Numbered from the stretch's first letter, positions 31,701-42,716 are shown. The stretch is DNA of 64,000 nucleotides from Imbricaverruca yamaguchii (GCA_034440575.1 JAOTOL010001620.1:1707001-1771000), one strand, 5' to 3'. The notes: generated by a model from the letters alone, not told the origin. Numbers and translations are program-made.

Positions 31701-34700
31701 ATCAAGCTCGAGAAAATGTGCCGCCTTCTTCCCGTTGCAGGTGTCCATTGCAGTCGTACGCTACACCGATCACCACGTGATGACGTCGTGGACAACCATT
31801 TCCGGCCAGCAACTGCAATTTCCTGCTGTCACTGTATGCAGCAACACGCCTTGGAAGGACAGCTTCCTCGCAGAGTACCAAGGCGCGGAGGTGCCGAGTG
31901 TACCCCGGCCGCGAATATTGCGGATATTCCGATTCGGAGACGATGATATGGCTAGCTTCTTCTGGTAAGTGAACGGTTGCTTCTACTGGTAAGTGAAGGG
32001 TTGCTTCTACTGGTAAGTGAAGGGTTGCTTCTACTGGTAAGTGAAGGGTTGCTTCTACTGGTAAGTGAAGGGTTGCTTCTACTGGTAAGTGAAGGGTTGC
32101 TTCTACTGGTAAGTGAAGGGTTGCTTCTACTGGTAAGTGAAGGGTTGCTTCTACTGGTAAGTGAAGGGTTGCTTCTGCTGGTAAGTGAATGGTTGCTTCT
32201 ACTGGTAAGTGAATGGTTGCTTCTACTGGTAAGTGAAGGGTTGCTGGAGGGACGGCGTGGTCAGAATACGTCAATTAGTGGAAGAGCTTTGGATGGACCG
32301 CAACCTTTAGCTCCGTATGCAGCGCGTCTGTATTGCCACGACGAGATGAGTGGGTTAGAGTAAATTTCAGCTTGATTTTGTGAAAAGGTAGAATGCTCCC
32401 ATTGCTGCTTGCAGTGTTGATATAATGTTAATAAAAAACGACCTTTTCACCCAATCTATTCTCGCCACAATTGTTCGATGTCCGCAGATATATGTTCTCG
32501 CAACAACGAATGGGTTGAACTTGAGACTAGACAGGAATAGATCAGCATGAAATAACGAGGACGGGGATAGAATACGTTAAAGACCACATACCGTGTAATG
32601 GGAGGTTAGCTCAATCTTGCAGGGAGCAAAATTAGGATACGTGAGAGACAAATAAATAAAGATGAGATAAAATAAATGCAGACAGCTAGCAAAGCGGCTA
32701 GCTGTTCTGGAATCGAGTTAGCACCAACTGGGACGAATGACCCGACCACGAAGTACTCGGCTGGGAGGTGGGGGATCAATGTAACCGCCGCAACTGTATC
32801 ATGTCGGGGATAGGGGAAGGAAAGGTCAGAACCGTTACGGAAAGGTCAGACGGGCAGGCGGGTCCACTCGTCGAGTACGACGCGGGGCACGGTGACGAAG
32901 ATCGCGAGGGAGACCCGCCAGACGGACCTGTACCTGGACCGTCGGGCCAGTCCATTCAGCCGACTCAGATGTCGCCGGATACAGCCACTGGGACACGTCA
33001 GGAAGATAGCGTATTTTCCTGAAGCTTGCTAACTTTCAAGGTGGGATCGGACCCCATGGAAAAATGATCAGGTGGTGCCCGAACCCAGAGGACCCCAGAG
33101 ATGGCAACGCCCATGACCAGTATGGCGTGTTTATTATTTACCTTCTCTGGGCACGTAGTACATTCCTTCTTTATGGTGCATGCGCTTGAGCAAATGCTTT
33201 ATTTTACGGCCTTTGTGTAGGTCTTGTCACGGATGTTTTGCCTGAGATTTTGCAGTAAATTGCATCTCGCCACATACCGAATGAGGCAGCAATTTCCTCA
33301 CATCTGGGCTTTCTGGTACACTAACTATCAATGACACACTGATCGTGCTATCGATGGTGTGCCGATTCACTATCAATGACACATTAATTCCACTATCGAT
33401 GGCGCACTGTTGCACCATCGGTGTCACTCTCATGCACCATCGATCGCACAGTGATGCAGTATCGATAGCACACTGATGCACCGTCGACGGCAGACCAACG
33501 CAGAATCGATGGCAAACTGATGCATTGTCGGCGACAGCCTGATTGCACTATTGATGGCACACAGATTGTATTATCGATGGCACACTGATGCACAATCAAA
33601 GGCGTACTGATGCACTTTGGATGACACACTTGTTCACCATCAATAACACACTGGTGCCGTATCGATGACACACTGATGTAGCATCCATGACATTGATGCA
33701 CCATCGATAGCACACTGATGCGCCATCGATGACACACTGATTCAGTATCGATGACACACTGATGCAGTACCCATGACACACTGATGCAGTACTCATGACA
33801 CACTGATGCAGTATCGATAATACACTGATGCACCATCGATGACGCACTGATGCACTATGGATGACACTGATGCAGTATCTATGAGTAAATGATGTGGCAC
33901 CAACGACTGACCTGCGCGGCTCGCTGACGTGTATCACCCTGGACACAAGCCGCTACCAATCATCTCCCGACAGGAACGCGTCTCTTCACGCCGACGACAT
34001 GCTCGACCGGTGCTTCTACAACGACCAGCCGTGTGACAGCTCAACCGTGGAGACATTCGAGACACAGGTCGGTGCACCTGTTAAGTGTATTTTGTATTTC
34101 ACGCGCAGTGGATAGTCCCTGCTCGAGGTGGACTGCGGAGGAGGGGCCGCAATGCGATTGCAGGAGGGCTGCTGTGGTGTTCTCCACATTGCCCTAGGAT
34201 TTCGAGGACTAGTGGAGCTGGCGATGTGAAGTTCTCACGGAGGACAGAGCTGAGTCCTCTAACAGGACTTTAACGGATTGATAGGGTCAAGCCATCCTAT
34301 TTTCCCGGTTGCCAAGCCGCGATTATGGATCAGTTGACATAATCCATGAGTCCACGTGACTTCATCTTCAGCTACTTTAACTTGCATTTACATTCGTACT
34401 TCAACATACATTAACACGCCTTAACATGGCATGACGGAATGCTCCAAACAAATCGAAATGCTCGGACATCCCACCGAGCAGAGCGTCACCAACCCGCCCG
34501 ATGCCATCTGCATCTGCCCTGCTTTGTACCGCATAGAATATGCTTACGCTTACAAGTCCACCACGTGGGTGATAAGAGACCGTTCATGTGCATCTGCTCG
34601 CACGCACACCTGCACCGGGCCGAGCAGCAGGAGGAGGGCAACTACTGCTTCAGCCTGCTGGCGCGACAGCCGCCGGCCGTGTCGTTCGCGCAGCCCCAGA

Positions 34701-37700
34701 TGCTGCTGTTGCTGCGCGCCGCCCAGCCGGGCGGCGAGCGTCAGTCTAACGCCGGCTGGAGGCTCTACGTGCACGCCCGCGAGGTAAACAGCTGACGAAC
34801 TGAGACCACCACTCGGCTGAGTGCAGCGGCGACGGAACGCTTCCAAAATAACGAGGGAGGAGGAGGAAACATGAGTATACTATGTCATTACTTACGTCAA
34901 TACAACGTCAATGCAACGTCAATAGATCTCATGTGAAGCCAGAGGGACATCCCCCAGAAAAGTATGATAAATTGTGTGCGCGTGTGCGTGCATATGTGTG
35001 TATCGATGTGTATGAGTGAGTGTGTATGAGTGAGTGAGTGTGTATGATGTGAAGCAGGCTTATACCATTTCATTCACCTGAAACACGCACTTGCCCCTCA
35101 TCCGGCATTGTCTCCCAGTGTGCCCAGTAGCCCAGAGTCTACTACCTCAGCATCCACTACCTCAGCATCCACTACCTCAGCATCCACTACCTCAGCATCC
35201 ACTACCTCAGCATCCACTATCTCAGCATCCACTATCTCAGCATCCACTACCTCAGCATCCACTACCTCAGCATCCACAACCTCAGTGCCCCCCTCCCCCT
35301 GCCCCACCCCACCGGGGGCGGACATCACGCGCGGTCGGCCGGCGCCGGCAGGTGCCGTTCCACCAGCCGTGCATCGCCGCCGGCTGGTACACGGAGCAGC
35401 TGCTGCCGGCCAGCGGCCACATGACCACCATCACGGTGCGCCAGCGCGCCTTCAGCCGGCTCGAGTGGGGCTCGGCGCGCCGCGGCGGCGCCTGCGCAGC
35501 GGCCGCCACCATGGCAGACTTCGTGCGCTGCGTGCGGGCGTGTGGCTTCCGCAGCCTGCTGGCAGACTCGGGCGCCGCCTGCCGGCTGCCGCAGATGACG
35601 TCAGAGTTCAGTCAGCTGGCCGCCTGCGCCAGCTGGCGCGACGTGGAGCCCATCGAAAGACACCAGCTGCAGGTCAAGAAGTCCGAGGTGGTGGCCAGCC
35701 GGAGCATGCGCGCGTGCAACTGCACCACGCCGTGTCACACACAGGTAATGGGCAGATAGTGAGCTGCTAATGAGCAGGTAATGAGCGCCATGCCGTGTCA
35801 CACAGGTAATGACCACCACGCCGTGTCACACACAGGTACTGACCACCACGCCGTGTCACACACAGGTAATGGGCAGGTAATGACCACTAACCCATGCCGC
35901 ACACAGGTACTGACCACCACGCCGTGTCACACACAGGTACTGACCACCACGCCGTGTCACACACAGGTACTGACCACCACGCCGTGTCACACAAAGGTAA
36001 TGGACAGGTAATGACCACAACACCGTGTCACACACAGGTAATGACCACCACGCCGTGTCACACACAGGTACTGACCACCACGCCGTGTCACACACAGGTA
36101 ATGACCACCACGCCGTGTCACACACAGGTACTGACCACCACGCCGTGTCACACACAGGTACTGACCACCACGCCGTGTCACACACAGGTACTGACCACCA
36201 CGCCGTGTCACACACAGGTAATGGGCAGGTAATGACCACTAACCCATGCCGCACACAGGTAATGACCACCACGCCGTGTCACACACAGGTAATGACCACC
36301 ACGCCGTGTCACACACAGGTAATGGGCAGGTAATGACCACTAACCCAGGTCGCACACAGGTAATGGGCAGATAGTGGGCTGGTAATAAGCAGGTAATGAG
36401 CACCACGCCGTGTCGCACACATGTAATGGGCAGGTAATGAGCACCACACCGTGTCGCACACAGGTAATGGGCAGGTAATGAGCACCACGCCGTGCTGCAC
36501 TCAAGTAATGAGCACTACGCAGTATTACAAACATAATGAACAAGTAATGCGCATGTAATCAGCGAGCGCCATGTCGTGTCGCTCATTACATGCCATACCG
36601 TGTCGCTCATTACACAGAGGCAATGAACAGGTAATGTTCATTACCTCTGCGTATGAGGTAATGAACATCACCTGTTACCACGACTACCACGGGGAGTCGC
36701 ACACAGGTAATGAGCAGGTAATGAACAGACAATGAGCACCACGCCGTATTGCACACAAGTAATGAGCACCACACCGTGTTTCACACGTAATGAAAAAGTA
36801 ATGAGCAGGTAATGACCACTACGGCATGTCTCAGCTGCTAGCTGGTTGCATATTCCCATGCCCGAGCGGACAAGTATTGCAAAAAATGCGTGCTTTTGCC
36901 CTTCGGGCTATTGACGATTGATTTGTTTGTGGAGGACTGAATATTCATTAGAGTGAAGGAACGGGCATCGCTTGGTAAAGCAGATTCATGATAAACAATA
37001 CGTTCTCTAGACCGGCTGAAGGCACGTTAGGTAATTCGCTGGAAGCATTCATACACGATTGAATTTCCCAGCAGTGTCGTGAAATTCAATTGTCTCATCA
37101 AACAAGTTGATGAGGAACAAGGTAACTACGTGAGCTGTCCTAGCCATCATCCTAATAAAACCAGATCAGTCGTCTCTTCGACACCAATCGACACAATTTC
37201 TGCCGTTTGCATCTGATCTGGTTCACTTCACGCTTCCAAAAACCGCCTCGGTTGCGGTTTTGTCGATAGTAATCGGCTATAGCGCTCGGTTCGAGAGTGG
37301 CAGGCCCTTGACCAAAGTCTAAGCCCGGCTAGACTTTCCCGGCTGGATCCTACCCAGGGGACGGCCCCCGGCCAGACTTTCCCGGCTGGATCCCACCCAG
37401 GGGACAGCCGCCGGCCAGACTTTCCCGGCTGGATCCTACCCAGGGGACGGCACCAGCTGGAGAGTGTGCTGCGGGACTAACGCCGACCGACCGACGCCCT
37501 CGGCGGCGGGCTCACGGGCATGATTCGTCCGAGAGCAGACCAGCAGGTCCGGCGGCACGGCCCGAGAGCAGACCAGCAGGTCCGGCGGCACGGCCTGAGA
37601 GCAGACCAGCAGGTCTGGCGGCACGGCCTGAGAGCAGACCAGCAGGTCCGGCGGCACGGCCTGAGAGCAGACCAGCAGGTCCGGCGGCACGGCCTGAGGG

Positions 37701-38549
37701 CGTGCCTCGCCTCATGTCACCGGGCACCAGTAATCGAGACAGTTGCGCCGCGTGCCCACCGCGCCGCTGCGGGAAACTGGGAGCAGGCGGGTGAATAGGA
37801 CTGTCCCCCAACGGTGCCGGAACATGAAACATCCGCCGTGTACATAGTGTGTGCACATGTCCAAATGTGTGTACTGCAAAAATCACCAAGTAGTGGACTA
37901 AAGAAAAGATGTGCTTTTCGGCAAAGAATGGACACAAAAACGAAAATTTTAGACTGCTTTAAAAATCGTTTGTATGCTGCGGCTTTATTCATCTATTTCC
38001 CCGTTTTTCGGAGATGCCAAAATCCCACTTTCAGACACGAATTAGCACGCCAACTAAGCTTGATCAAAGTCTGGACTATGGTGCGCAAAGGCCTGGCCAA
38101 TCTGCGCCGAATTCCCGTCCTTTAATATTCGAATGCGTTCAGTTGATGCAGCGCCGGCAGGAATAGCTCTTCAGCACCAACACACACCGCCAGCGTCGCA
38201 TGCCGCCGCGACCAGCTGGGCCGAACCGCCGTCAGCGCGCCGGTGTGCTCGGCAGGACTACATGCAGATCAAGACGGTGACCCAGTCGCCGGACGAGATG
38301 CCGCTGTTCGACGGGACCGTGCACCGGCTGCGCGGCCAGCCGGTGGCGCTGATCGGCATCCAGCTGTGGAACGAGCGCACGGCCATGGTCGAGGCGTGGC
38401 TGTACACGGCCAACCAGCTGATGTCCGACATCGGCGGCCACCTGGGCCTCATGCTGGGCGGCTCCGTGCTCACGCTGGTCGAGCTGATCGACCGGCTCGG
38501 CTCACACTGCGCCGCCGCCTACCGCAGGCGGAGGCGGGTCGGCCGCTGA
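28252..38549 (+). CDS. DEG/ENaC amiloride-sensitive sodium channel gene (six exons)
   Basis: Exons: up to 28764; 31741-31964; ~33.9 kb-34067; ~34625-34783; 35352-35744; 38256-38549 (stop). The junctions exon 1/2, 3/4, 4/5 and 5/6 are compatible in phase; 2/3 is unresolved. Family knowledge: DEG/ENaC subunits form trimeric, sodium-selective plasma-membrane channels with two membrane segments and a large Cys-rich ectodomain. Seen here: TM1 (RRLIWLLVLAFCVVNML), the FPAVTVCSNTPW motif after TM1, CFYNDQPC, the AGWRLYVHARE palm strand, a 131-residue Cys-rich exon ending ACNCTTPC, and the pre-TM2/TM2 block SDIGGHLGLMLGGSVLTLVE. The total of ~510-580 residues fits the family. It is arthropod pickpocket-like in style; I cannot name the subfamily. 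Confidence 0.92.
29135..29204 (-). mobile_element. Headless mini-retroposon (50 bp), TAAGATTTTG duplications
   Basis: Insert 29145-29194 sits between two copies of TAAGATTTTG. It carries TAGTTATTTGGGCTTACGGG and GCGCATCGACTGCG. It lies in DEG/ENaC intron 1. Confidence 0.8.
29575..29805. repeat. ~36-39-bp GAGCTCCT repeat, ~6 units
   Basis: GAGCTCCTCCTGTTGTCCTC, alternating with GAGCTCCTGCTGCTCCTGA, in DEG/ENaC intron 1. It is open on both strands and not a gene. Confidence 0.88.
29806..31740. other. DEG/ENaC intron 1, 3' part; nothing recognised
   Basis: Mixed sequence. The open frame at 30883-31173 (+) is Arg/Lys-rich without a known motif. A polypyrimidine tract and CCCGTTGCAG end the intron at 31740. 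Confidence 0.5.
31741..31964 (+). CDS. DEG/ENaC exon 2: post-TM1 segment
   Basis: 224 nt, phase 0 in and phase 2 out. It encodes VSIAVVRYTDHHVMTSWTTI, then LQFPAVTVCSNTPWKDSF and ends FGDDDMASFF(W/C). FPAVTVC..NPW is the family signature after TM1. The exon ends GCTTCTTCTG|GTAAGTGAA and is followed at once by an array that repeats that junction. Confidence 0.92.
31952..32245 (+). repeat. 24-bp array that repeats the exon-2 5' splice site (~12 units)
   Basis: The unit is GCTTCTACTGGTAAGTGAAG plus GGTT, 24 bp, nearly uniform (a few AAGTGAATGG and TTCTGCTGG variants). The first unit overlaps the exon end GCTTCTTCTG|GTAAGTGAAC. Each unit thus offers TG|GTAAGT, a near-ideal U1 site. Confidence 0.97.
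32246..33310. other. DEG/ENaC intron 2; nothing recognised before the next array
   Basis: Mixed sequence. The frame 32768-33022 (+) is acidic/Gly-rich and unassigned. Confidence 0.5.
33315..33885. repeat. ~22-24-bp degenerate repeat, ~25 units
   Basis: Variants of CATCGATGACACACTGATGCA repeat up to the start of exon 3. Many units hold GATGCAGTATC. The proximal units lie directly upstream of the exon-3 acceptor region, making that acceptor hard to place. Confidence 0.9.
33894..34067 (+). CDS. DEG/ENaC exon 3 (acceptor uncertain)
   Basis: The frame gives SRYQSSPDRNASLHADDMLD, then RCFYNDQPCDSSTVETFETQ, with donor CAG|GTCGGT at 34068. 'L..C.F....C....F' after the post-TM1 segment is the usual first Cys pair region of the ectodomain. 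An in-frame TGA at 33882 limits the exon start to its right. A phase match to exon 2 is possible at the weak acceptor ACACAAG|C near 33950, but a missed exon is also possible. Confidence 0.7.
34625..34783 (+). CDS. DEG/ENaC exon 4: palm/beta-strand segment
   Basis: It encodes EEGNYCFSLLARQPPAVSFA, a Leu-rich stretch QMLLLLRAAQPGG and NAGWRLYVHARE, with donor GAG|GTAAAC at 34784. It fits 'G.CYTFN.....L....G...GL.L.L......AGF.V.VH...E'. The start could be after CGAG, CAG or CAGCAG (34625, 34628 or 34631); all keep phase 0. Confidence 0.8.
34970..35045. repeat. (TG)/(GAGTGTGTAT)n microsatellite
   Basis: TGTGTGCGCGTGTGCG, followed by repeated GAGTGAGTGTGTATGA. Confidence 0.85.
35129..35285. repeat. 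15-bp array CCTCAGCATCCACTA, ~10 units
   Basis: Fifteen is divisible by three, so frames stay open (SASTT repeats). Each unit contains ACCTCAG|C, a 3'-splice-site-like word, ~70 bp upstream of the exon-5 acceptor. Confidence 0.95.
35352..35744 (+). CDS. DEG/ENaC exon 5: Cys-rich ectodomain
   Basis: 393 nt (131 codons), phase 0 at both ends, after GCCGGCAG. It encodes VPFHQPCIAAGWYTEQLL, HMTTITVRQRAFSRLEWG, a Cys-rich run and finally SRSMRACNCTTPCHTQ. The T-x-I-x-V strand and the closing C.C..PC are family features of the thumb/palm region. The exon ends CGCCGTGTCACACACAG|GTAATG, and that junction is then repeated in tandem. Confidence 0.92.
35724..36515 (+). repeat. 30-bp array that repeats the exon-5 end and its 5' splice site
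   Basis: Units read ACGCCGTGTCACACACAGGT then ACTGACCACC or AATGACCACC, 30 bp, with some units extended by GGGCAGGTAATG. More than 15 copies of CACACAG|GTA(A/C)TG follow the real donor. Beyond 36340 the units are more diverged (GTAATGGGCAGGTAATGAGC). Confidence 0.96.
36516..37320. other. DEG/ENaC intron 5; nothing recognised
   Basis: The first part still holds scattered GTAATGAGCA words from array decay. The rest is unremarkable. Confidence 0.5.
37322..37700. repeat. Two adjacent arrays: 43-bp x3 and 33-bp x5
   Basis: 37322-37445 repeats AGACTTTCCCGGCTGGATCC every 43 bp. 37515-37700 repeats GAGCAGACCAGCAGGTCCGG every 33 bp. Confidence 0.93.
38256..38549 (+). CDS. DEG/ENaC exon 6: TM2 and C-terminus
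   Basis: 97 codons plus TGA, after TGCTCGGCAG. It encodes DYMQIKTVTQSPDE, a middle strand segment ALIGIQLWNERTAMVEAW, then LMSDIGGHLGLMLGGSVLTL and VELIDRL. The SDIGG.LGL.LG.S.LT.VE block is the pre-TM2/TM2 signature, with the GxS selectivity filter as GGS. The C-terminal tail is short and basic (AAYRRRRRVGR). Confidence 0.95.
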   Translation, partial: DYMQIKTVTQSPDEMPLFDGTVHRLRGQPVALIGIQLWNERTAMVEAWLYTANQLMSDIGGHLGLMLGGSVLTLVELIDRLGSHCAAAYRRRRRVGR

Positions 38550-38559
38550 GCGCGCCGGC

Positions 38560-39535
38560 TCGCCGTGACCCTGACCTCTGACCATGACCTCTCCCCATGA
38601 CCTCTGAGGTGGTGACCTCTGATCATGACATCTGAACACTGGTGGTGACCTCCGACCATAACATCTGACCACTGATGGTGACCACTGATGGTGACCACTG
38701 ATGGTGACCACTGATGGTGACCACTGATGGTGACCACTGATGGTGACCACTGATGGTGACCACTGATGGTGACCACTGCTGGTGACCTCTAACCGTACCC
38801 TCCGACAGTGACCTCAGACAGTGACCTCAGACAGTGACCTCAGACAGTGACCTCAGACAGTGACCTCAGACAGTGACCTCAGACAGTGACCTCAGACAGT
38901 GACCTCAGACAGTGACCTCAGACAGTGACCTCAGACAGTGACCTCAGACAGTGACCAGACAGTGACCTCAGACAGTGACCTCAGACAGTGACCTCAGACA
39001 GTGACTCCTGACAGTGACAGACAGTGACCTCAGACAGTGACCTCAGACAGTGACCTCAGACAGTGACCTCAGACAGTGACCTCAGACAGTGACCTCAGAC
39101 AGTGACCTCAGACAGTGACCTCAGACAGTGACCTCAGACAGTGACCTCAGAGCAGTGACCTCAGACAGTGACCTCAGACAGTGACCTCAGACAGTGACCT
39201 CAGACAGTGACCTCAGACAGTGACCTCAGACAGTGACCTCAGACAGTGACCTCAGACAGTGACCTCAGACAGTGACCTCAGACAGTGACCTCAGACAGTG
39301 ACCTCAGACAGTGACCTCAGACAGTGATCCCCGACAGTGATCCCCGACAGTGATCCCCGACAGTAACCTTGTGATCGTGACCTTGTGACCGTGACCTCTG
39401 ATCGTGACCTCTGACCGTGACCTCTGACCGTGACCTCTGACCGTGACCTCTGACCGTGACCTCTGACCGTGACCTCTGACCGTGACCTCTGACCGTGACC
39501 TCTGACCGTGACCTCTGACCGTGACCTCTGACTAA
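38560..39535. repeat. Three adjoining 13-bp arrays
   Basis: 38560-38800: TGACCACTGATGG. 38805-39325: TGACCTCAGACAG, ~38 units. 39365-39535: TGACCTCTGACCG, ~13 units. All have a 13-bp period and share TGACC. A few indels (38954, 39006, 39150) shift the register. The arrays begin ~20 bp after the DEG/ENaC stop codon, so they may be in its 3' UTR. A possible polyadenylation word AATAAA lies at 39936. Confidence 0.95.
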
Positions 39536-39539
39536 CCTC

Positions 39540-40160
39540 AGCCAAGCTGGCCCGGTCGCACGAGCACAGTGGTGCACGCGGTCGGCGGTGCGTGTGCACC
39601 AATATGTCACATTGTGCACCCCATTACTGTGTGCAATCGCTTTGCAGACCTCATCTTATGTCATGATGCAGTGCTCTTCCTCTATTGCATGAGTTACATA
39701 GACGTAGGTTCATATACGAATGGGTCATCACTTGAACCCAACTACAAAAGTTGAGCCTACATGCAGACCCAACTTTTCCAAACATGCTATCATTTGAATT
39801 AATGATACCAAAGAAAATCATCGCATCCAGGAGTGAATGTATGAATGAATGAATCTGCCTCATATTGCATGGAAGCAAAACAGAAAAGGAGACATTAAAG
39901 TAGGTTCCCAATCCTGGTAGAAGCAGAACACTTGCAATAAAAATCAATTTCCGCATGTCATACACCAAATTACAAAAGCGAAGAGAAGCTGAAAATGCAT
40001 CATCAGTTCCATTACGTTCTGGTTTGCGCTTGATTACCATATTAGGATGTTGTGGTGTATAGATCTGATATTGGTACGTAAGTACATACATGGAACATAT
40101 GATAATGGTACATTAGCATATCAGACATTGGTACGAATTGGGCTTTCACGACAAATATTT
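39540..40160. other. AT-richer flank; nothing recognised
   Basis: No gene motif; contains the possible AATAAA for the channel transcript. Confidence 0.45.
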
Positions 40161-40161
40161 C

Positions 40162-40347
40162 ACCTTCCAACTTGGTTGTTCATTAGGTTTTACGACACGT
40201 CGACTGTTGAGTCATGTAGCGTCGCTAATATCTCACGCCAATTGGTAGCGGGCGAAGAATAGTGACAAGCGAGACTCGAACCCATAATGTTTCGATTGCG
40301 AAACGGGCAACTTACCTCTAAGCTCCTCGTCCCCTTACCTTCCAACT
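40162..40347 (-). mobile_element. SINE type 2 (164 bp) with ACCTTCCAACT duplications
   Basis: Insert 40173-40336 sits between perfect 11-bp repeats. B box GGGTTCGAGTCTC on the minus strand; the head GGGGACGAGGAGCTTAGAGG is more diverged in the A box. Confidence 0.9.
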
Positions 40348-42590
40348 AAATTAGTACCATAATGTCACAAAATACAAGGCGTGGACCAGTTGGGAAAATC
40401 TGGTCGTAATATATGGACGACGATGTTAATAGGCTAGGTTAGATTGTTATTTTTATTCATCCTTGAGCACATTACGGTCTATACTTTGGCAAAATGAGTA
40501 TGCGAAATTGAGTAGAAAATGAGTAGGCCCACACCGCCAATTCTGAAAAGTAGCGATTTGTACAGGTCAATTTTTTCGGTGTCCCCCAAGCTTCAGCTAC
40601 CTGAGTATCATCGCCGTAAAACTCTATTTAATCATTTATAAAGTGAAGATACGAATGCAAGAGTATCACCACTAAAAGCCGATTAGCCAATCAACGAGTT
40701 TCACAGGATATCTGTCGTCACAAAATCTCCGAATGGTACATCAGCAAACGTTATAAATGTCTGCATCCAGGCCATTCTTGAATAACGTGAAACTTGGCCA
40801 TCTTCTGTTTTCGCTTGGGTGGAAAATTATGCTCTGCTGGGCAATAAATTCGCATCATCGCAAGGCTTTGCACGTCTTATGCTGCATTCCCCTACTCATA
40901 TATTGATATATCTTAAATGTGAAGATGCCCTTCTACCCTGTTCAAACTTGTCACGTCCCTGGTTTGTCCCCCCAATTTAGAATCCATGGTTACACTCATG
41001 CTTGCATCTACACTTGCATCTTCACCAAGTTGCAGTTATGATGGGTATACGACTGTGCGGTTCACTATCCACCATAAGTATGTGTTTAAAATAGATTTGC
41101 CTGGAATTGCGCTACGAGATGTTCATGTATCACAGGTCGTAATTGTGAGCATAAGCATCATACTTATACACGAGACGATGCTGGAAGCGAGGCGCAGGCA
41201 CCGTAAATACAAATCAAGCAACAGGATGACGTTGCGTCCTAGAAAAGGATGTCTGTTCAGTGTTCAGGACGTGGTAAACACATGACACACTATTTATGGG
41301 TCGGTATGAGATCTTAGCTGATCCGTCCTTCGCATGACCTGTGCCCGTGCTACGCCTTGCAGGCCAGGATGTTCAGGAGTGCCTGCACGCGAGTCTGGTA
41401 ATTATCGCTACGCCGTATTCACGACCACGCGCTGTGTCGCTCAATCACAGACAATGATTGCTTATTCACGCCCAGCCGGCTAGCAACGTCCGCTGCTATC
41501 CAAACATCACCGGTGCACTCGGCCACCGTGATTGGTCATGGCGTGATCACAATAATCAGGGCGTGGTGACGTCACAAAGTGACGTCACAATGATGTCACA
41601 AAGCACACGTACAATTTTCTCACAGCTTGCTTTATTTGCATGGCAGCATAGCTCACACAGCTTGCTGCTGTGGAGCAATATTCAGTGGTGAATCATAATT
41701 GTTGACAATCAACAACCTTCGTGAGATAGAAAGGATGCAAAAACAAATATTTCCGTATTTTGTGATTAGCAAGCGATGTACTTCAGATTTCGTAGCTCTG
41801 TTAGCTCGTGATGCAAGCGAAATGTCACCTTTACAAACAATACAAACTGTGTATTCGCACTGGATTCGGTGTGAATACACCGCTTGCGAGTTTAGTGAAA
41901 CTGGCTTCCGCCTGTGACAATGTCTGGAATTTGGCCAGCTGAATTGTGGAATCCGCCTCCGCGTTTCCAGCTAATGTCAGACCTGAGTGCCTCCTCTGAC
42001 CGTGCGAAACTTGGTAACAAGCGTAGCTAAAAAAGCACGAAATTGTATGTTCATATCATGTCTTAAGTCCATACAGAGCACACATTCCTAGCAAGTGTTT
42101 CAATCGGCGGGCGGGACGAAAAGCAACAATCGGGGGTGCGAGAAAAGTGGCAAGGAGGGCGAAACTGACCATAAATTCTGGATGGTTTTACCACCGGATG
42201 CACTAATTATATAGGAAGTCTACAATTCCCAACTCGAAAGTTTGATTTCGATGAAATTTTGTTCACCCACACGTTGATAGGCTGGGTCAAAACTGTGAAA
42301 AAGCAAGCAAGCAAGCTAATTGAAACATTCATAGAGAGTGCTTTTGGGTCGGACGTGCACTATTGCCAAGACATGGTAAAGAACAAAAATGAGAAATGCG
42401 TTTTGAAAACAACACCGAAAAGCGTTCACTATATGCTCTATGGCAATAGTTCTATGGCAATATCACTATATGGCAAAAGCTCGGCAACCAAGTCTGTTCA
42501 GTGTCCAGGAAGCATGAAAGCAGGCACAACACCTGTACACTATTACACTATGCCGTTGCATTGATTATACCGCACGTGTAACTCAACCGT
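40348..42590. other. AT-rich intergenic; nothing recognised
   Basis: No array and no coding motif. The 40986-41285 frame (+) is unassigned. Confidence 0.45.
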
Positions 42591-42716
42591 GTGGGACATG
42601 TATACATACATACATACATATATACATATTATATATATATATGCATATGTACACATATATATACATATATATGCATATGTATACATATGTATACACATAT
42701 ATATACATATATATAT
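42591..42716. repeat. TATA/CATATG-rich microsatellite with self-complementary stretches
   Basis: Alternating ACATACATAC, ATATATATGCATATG and GTATACATATGTATAC, much of it palindromic. Confidence 0.9.
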
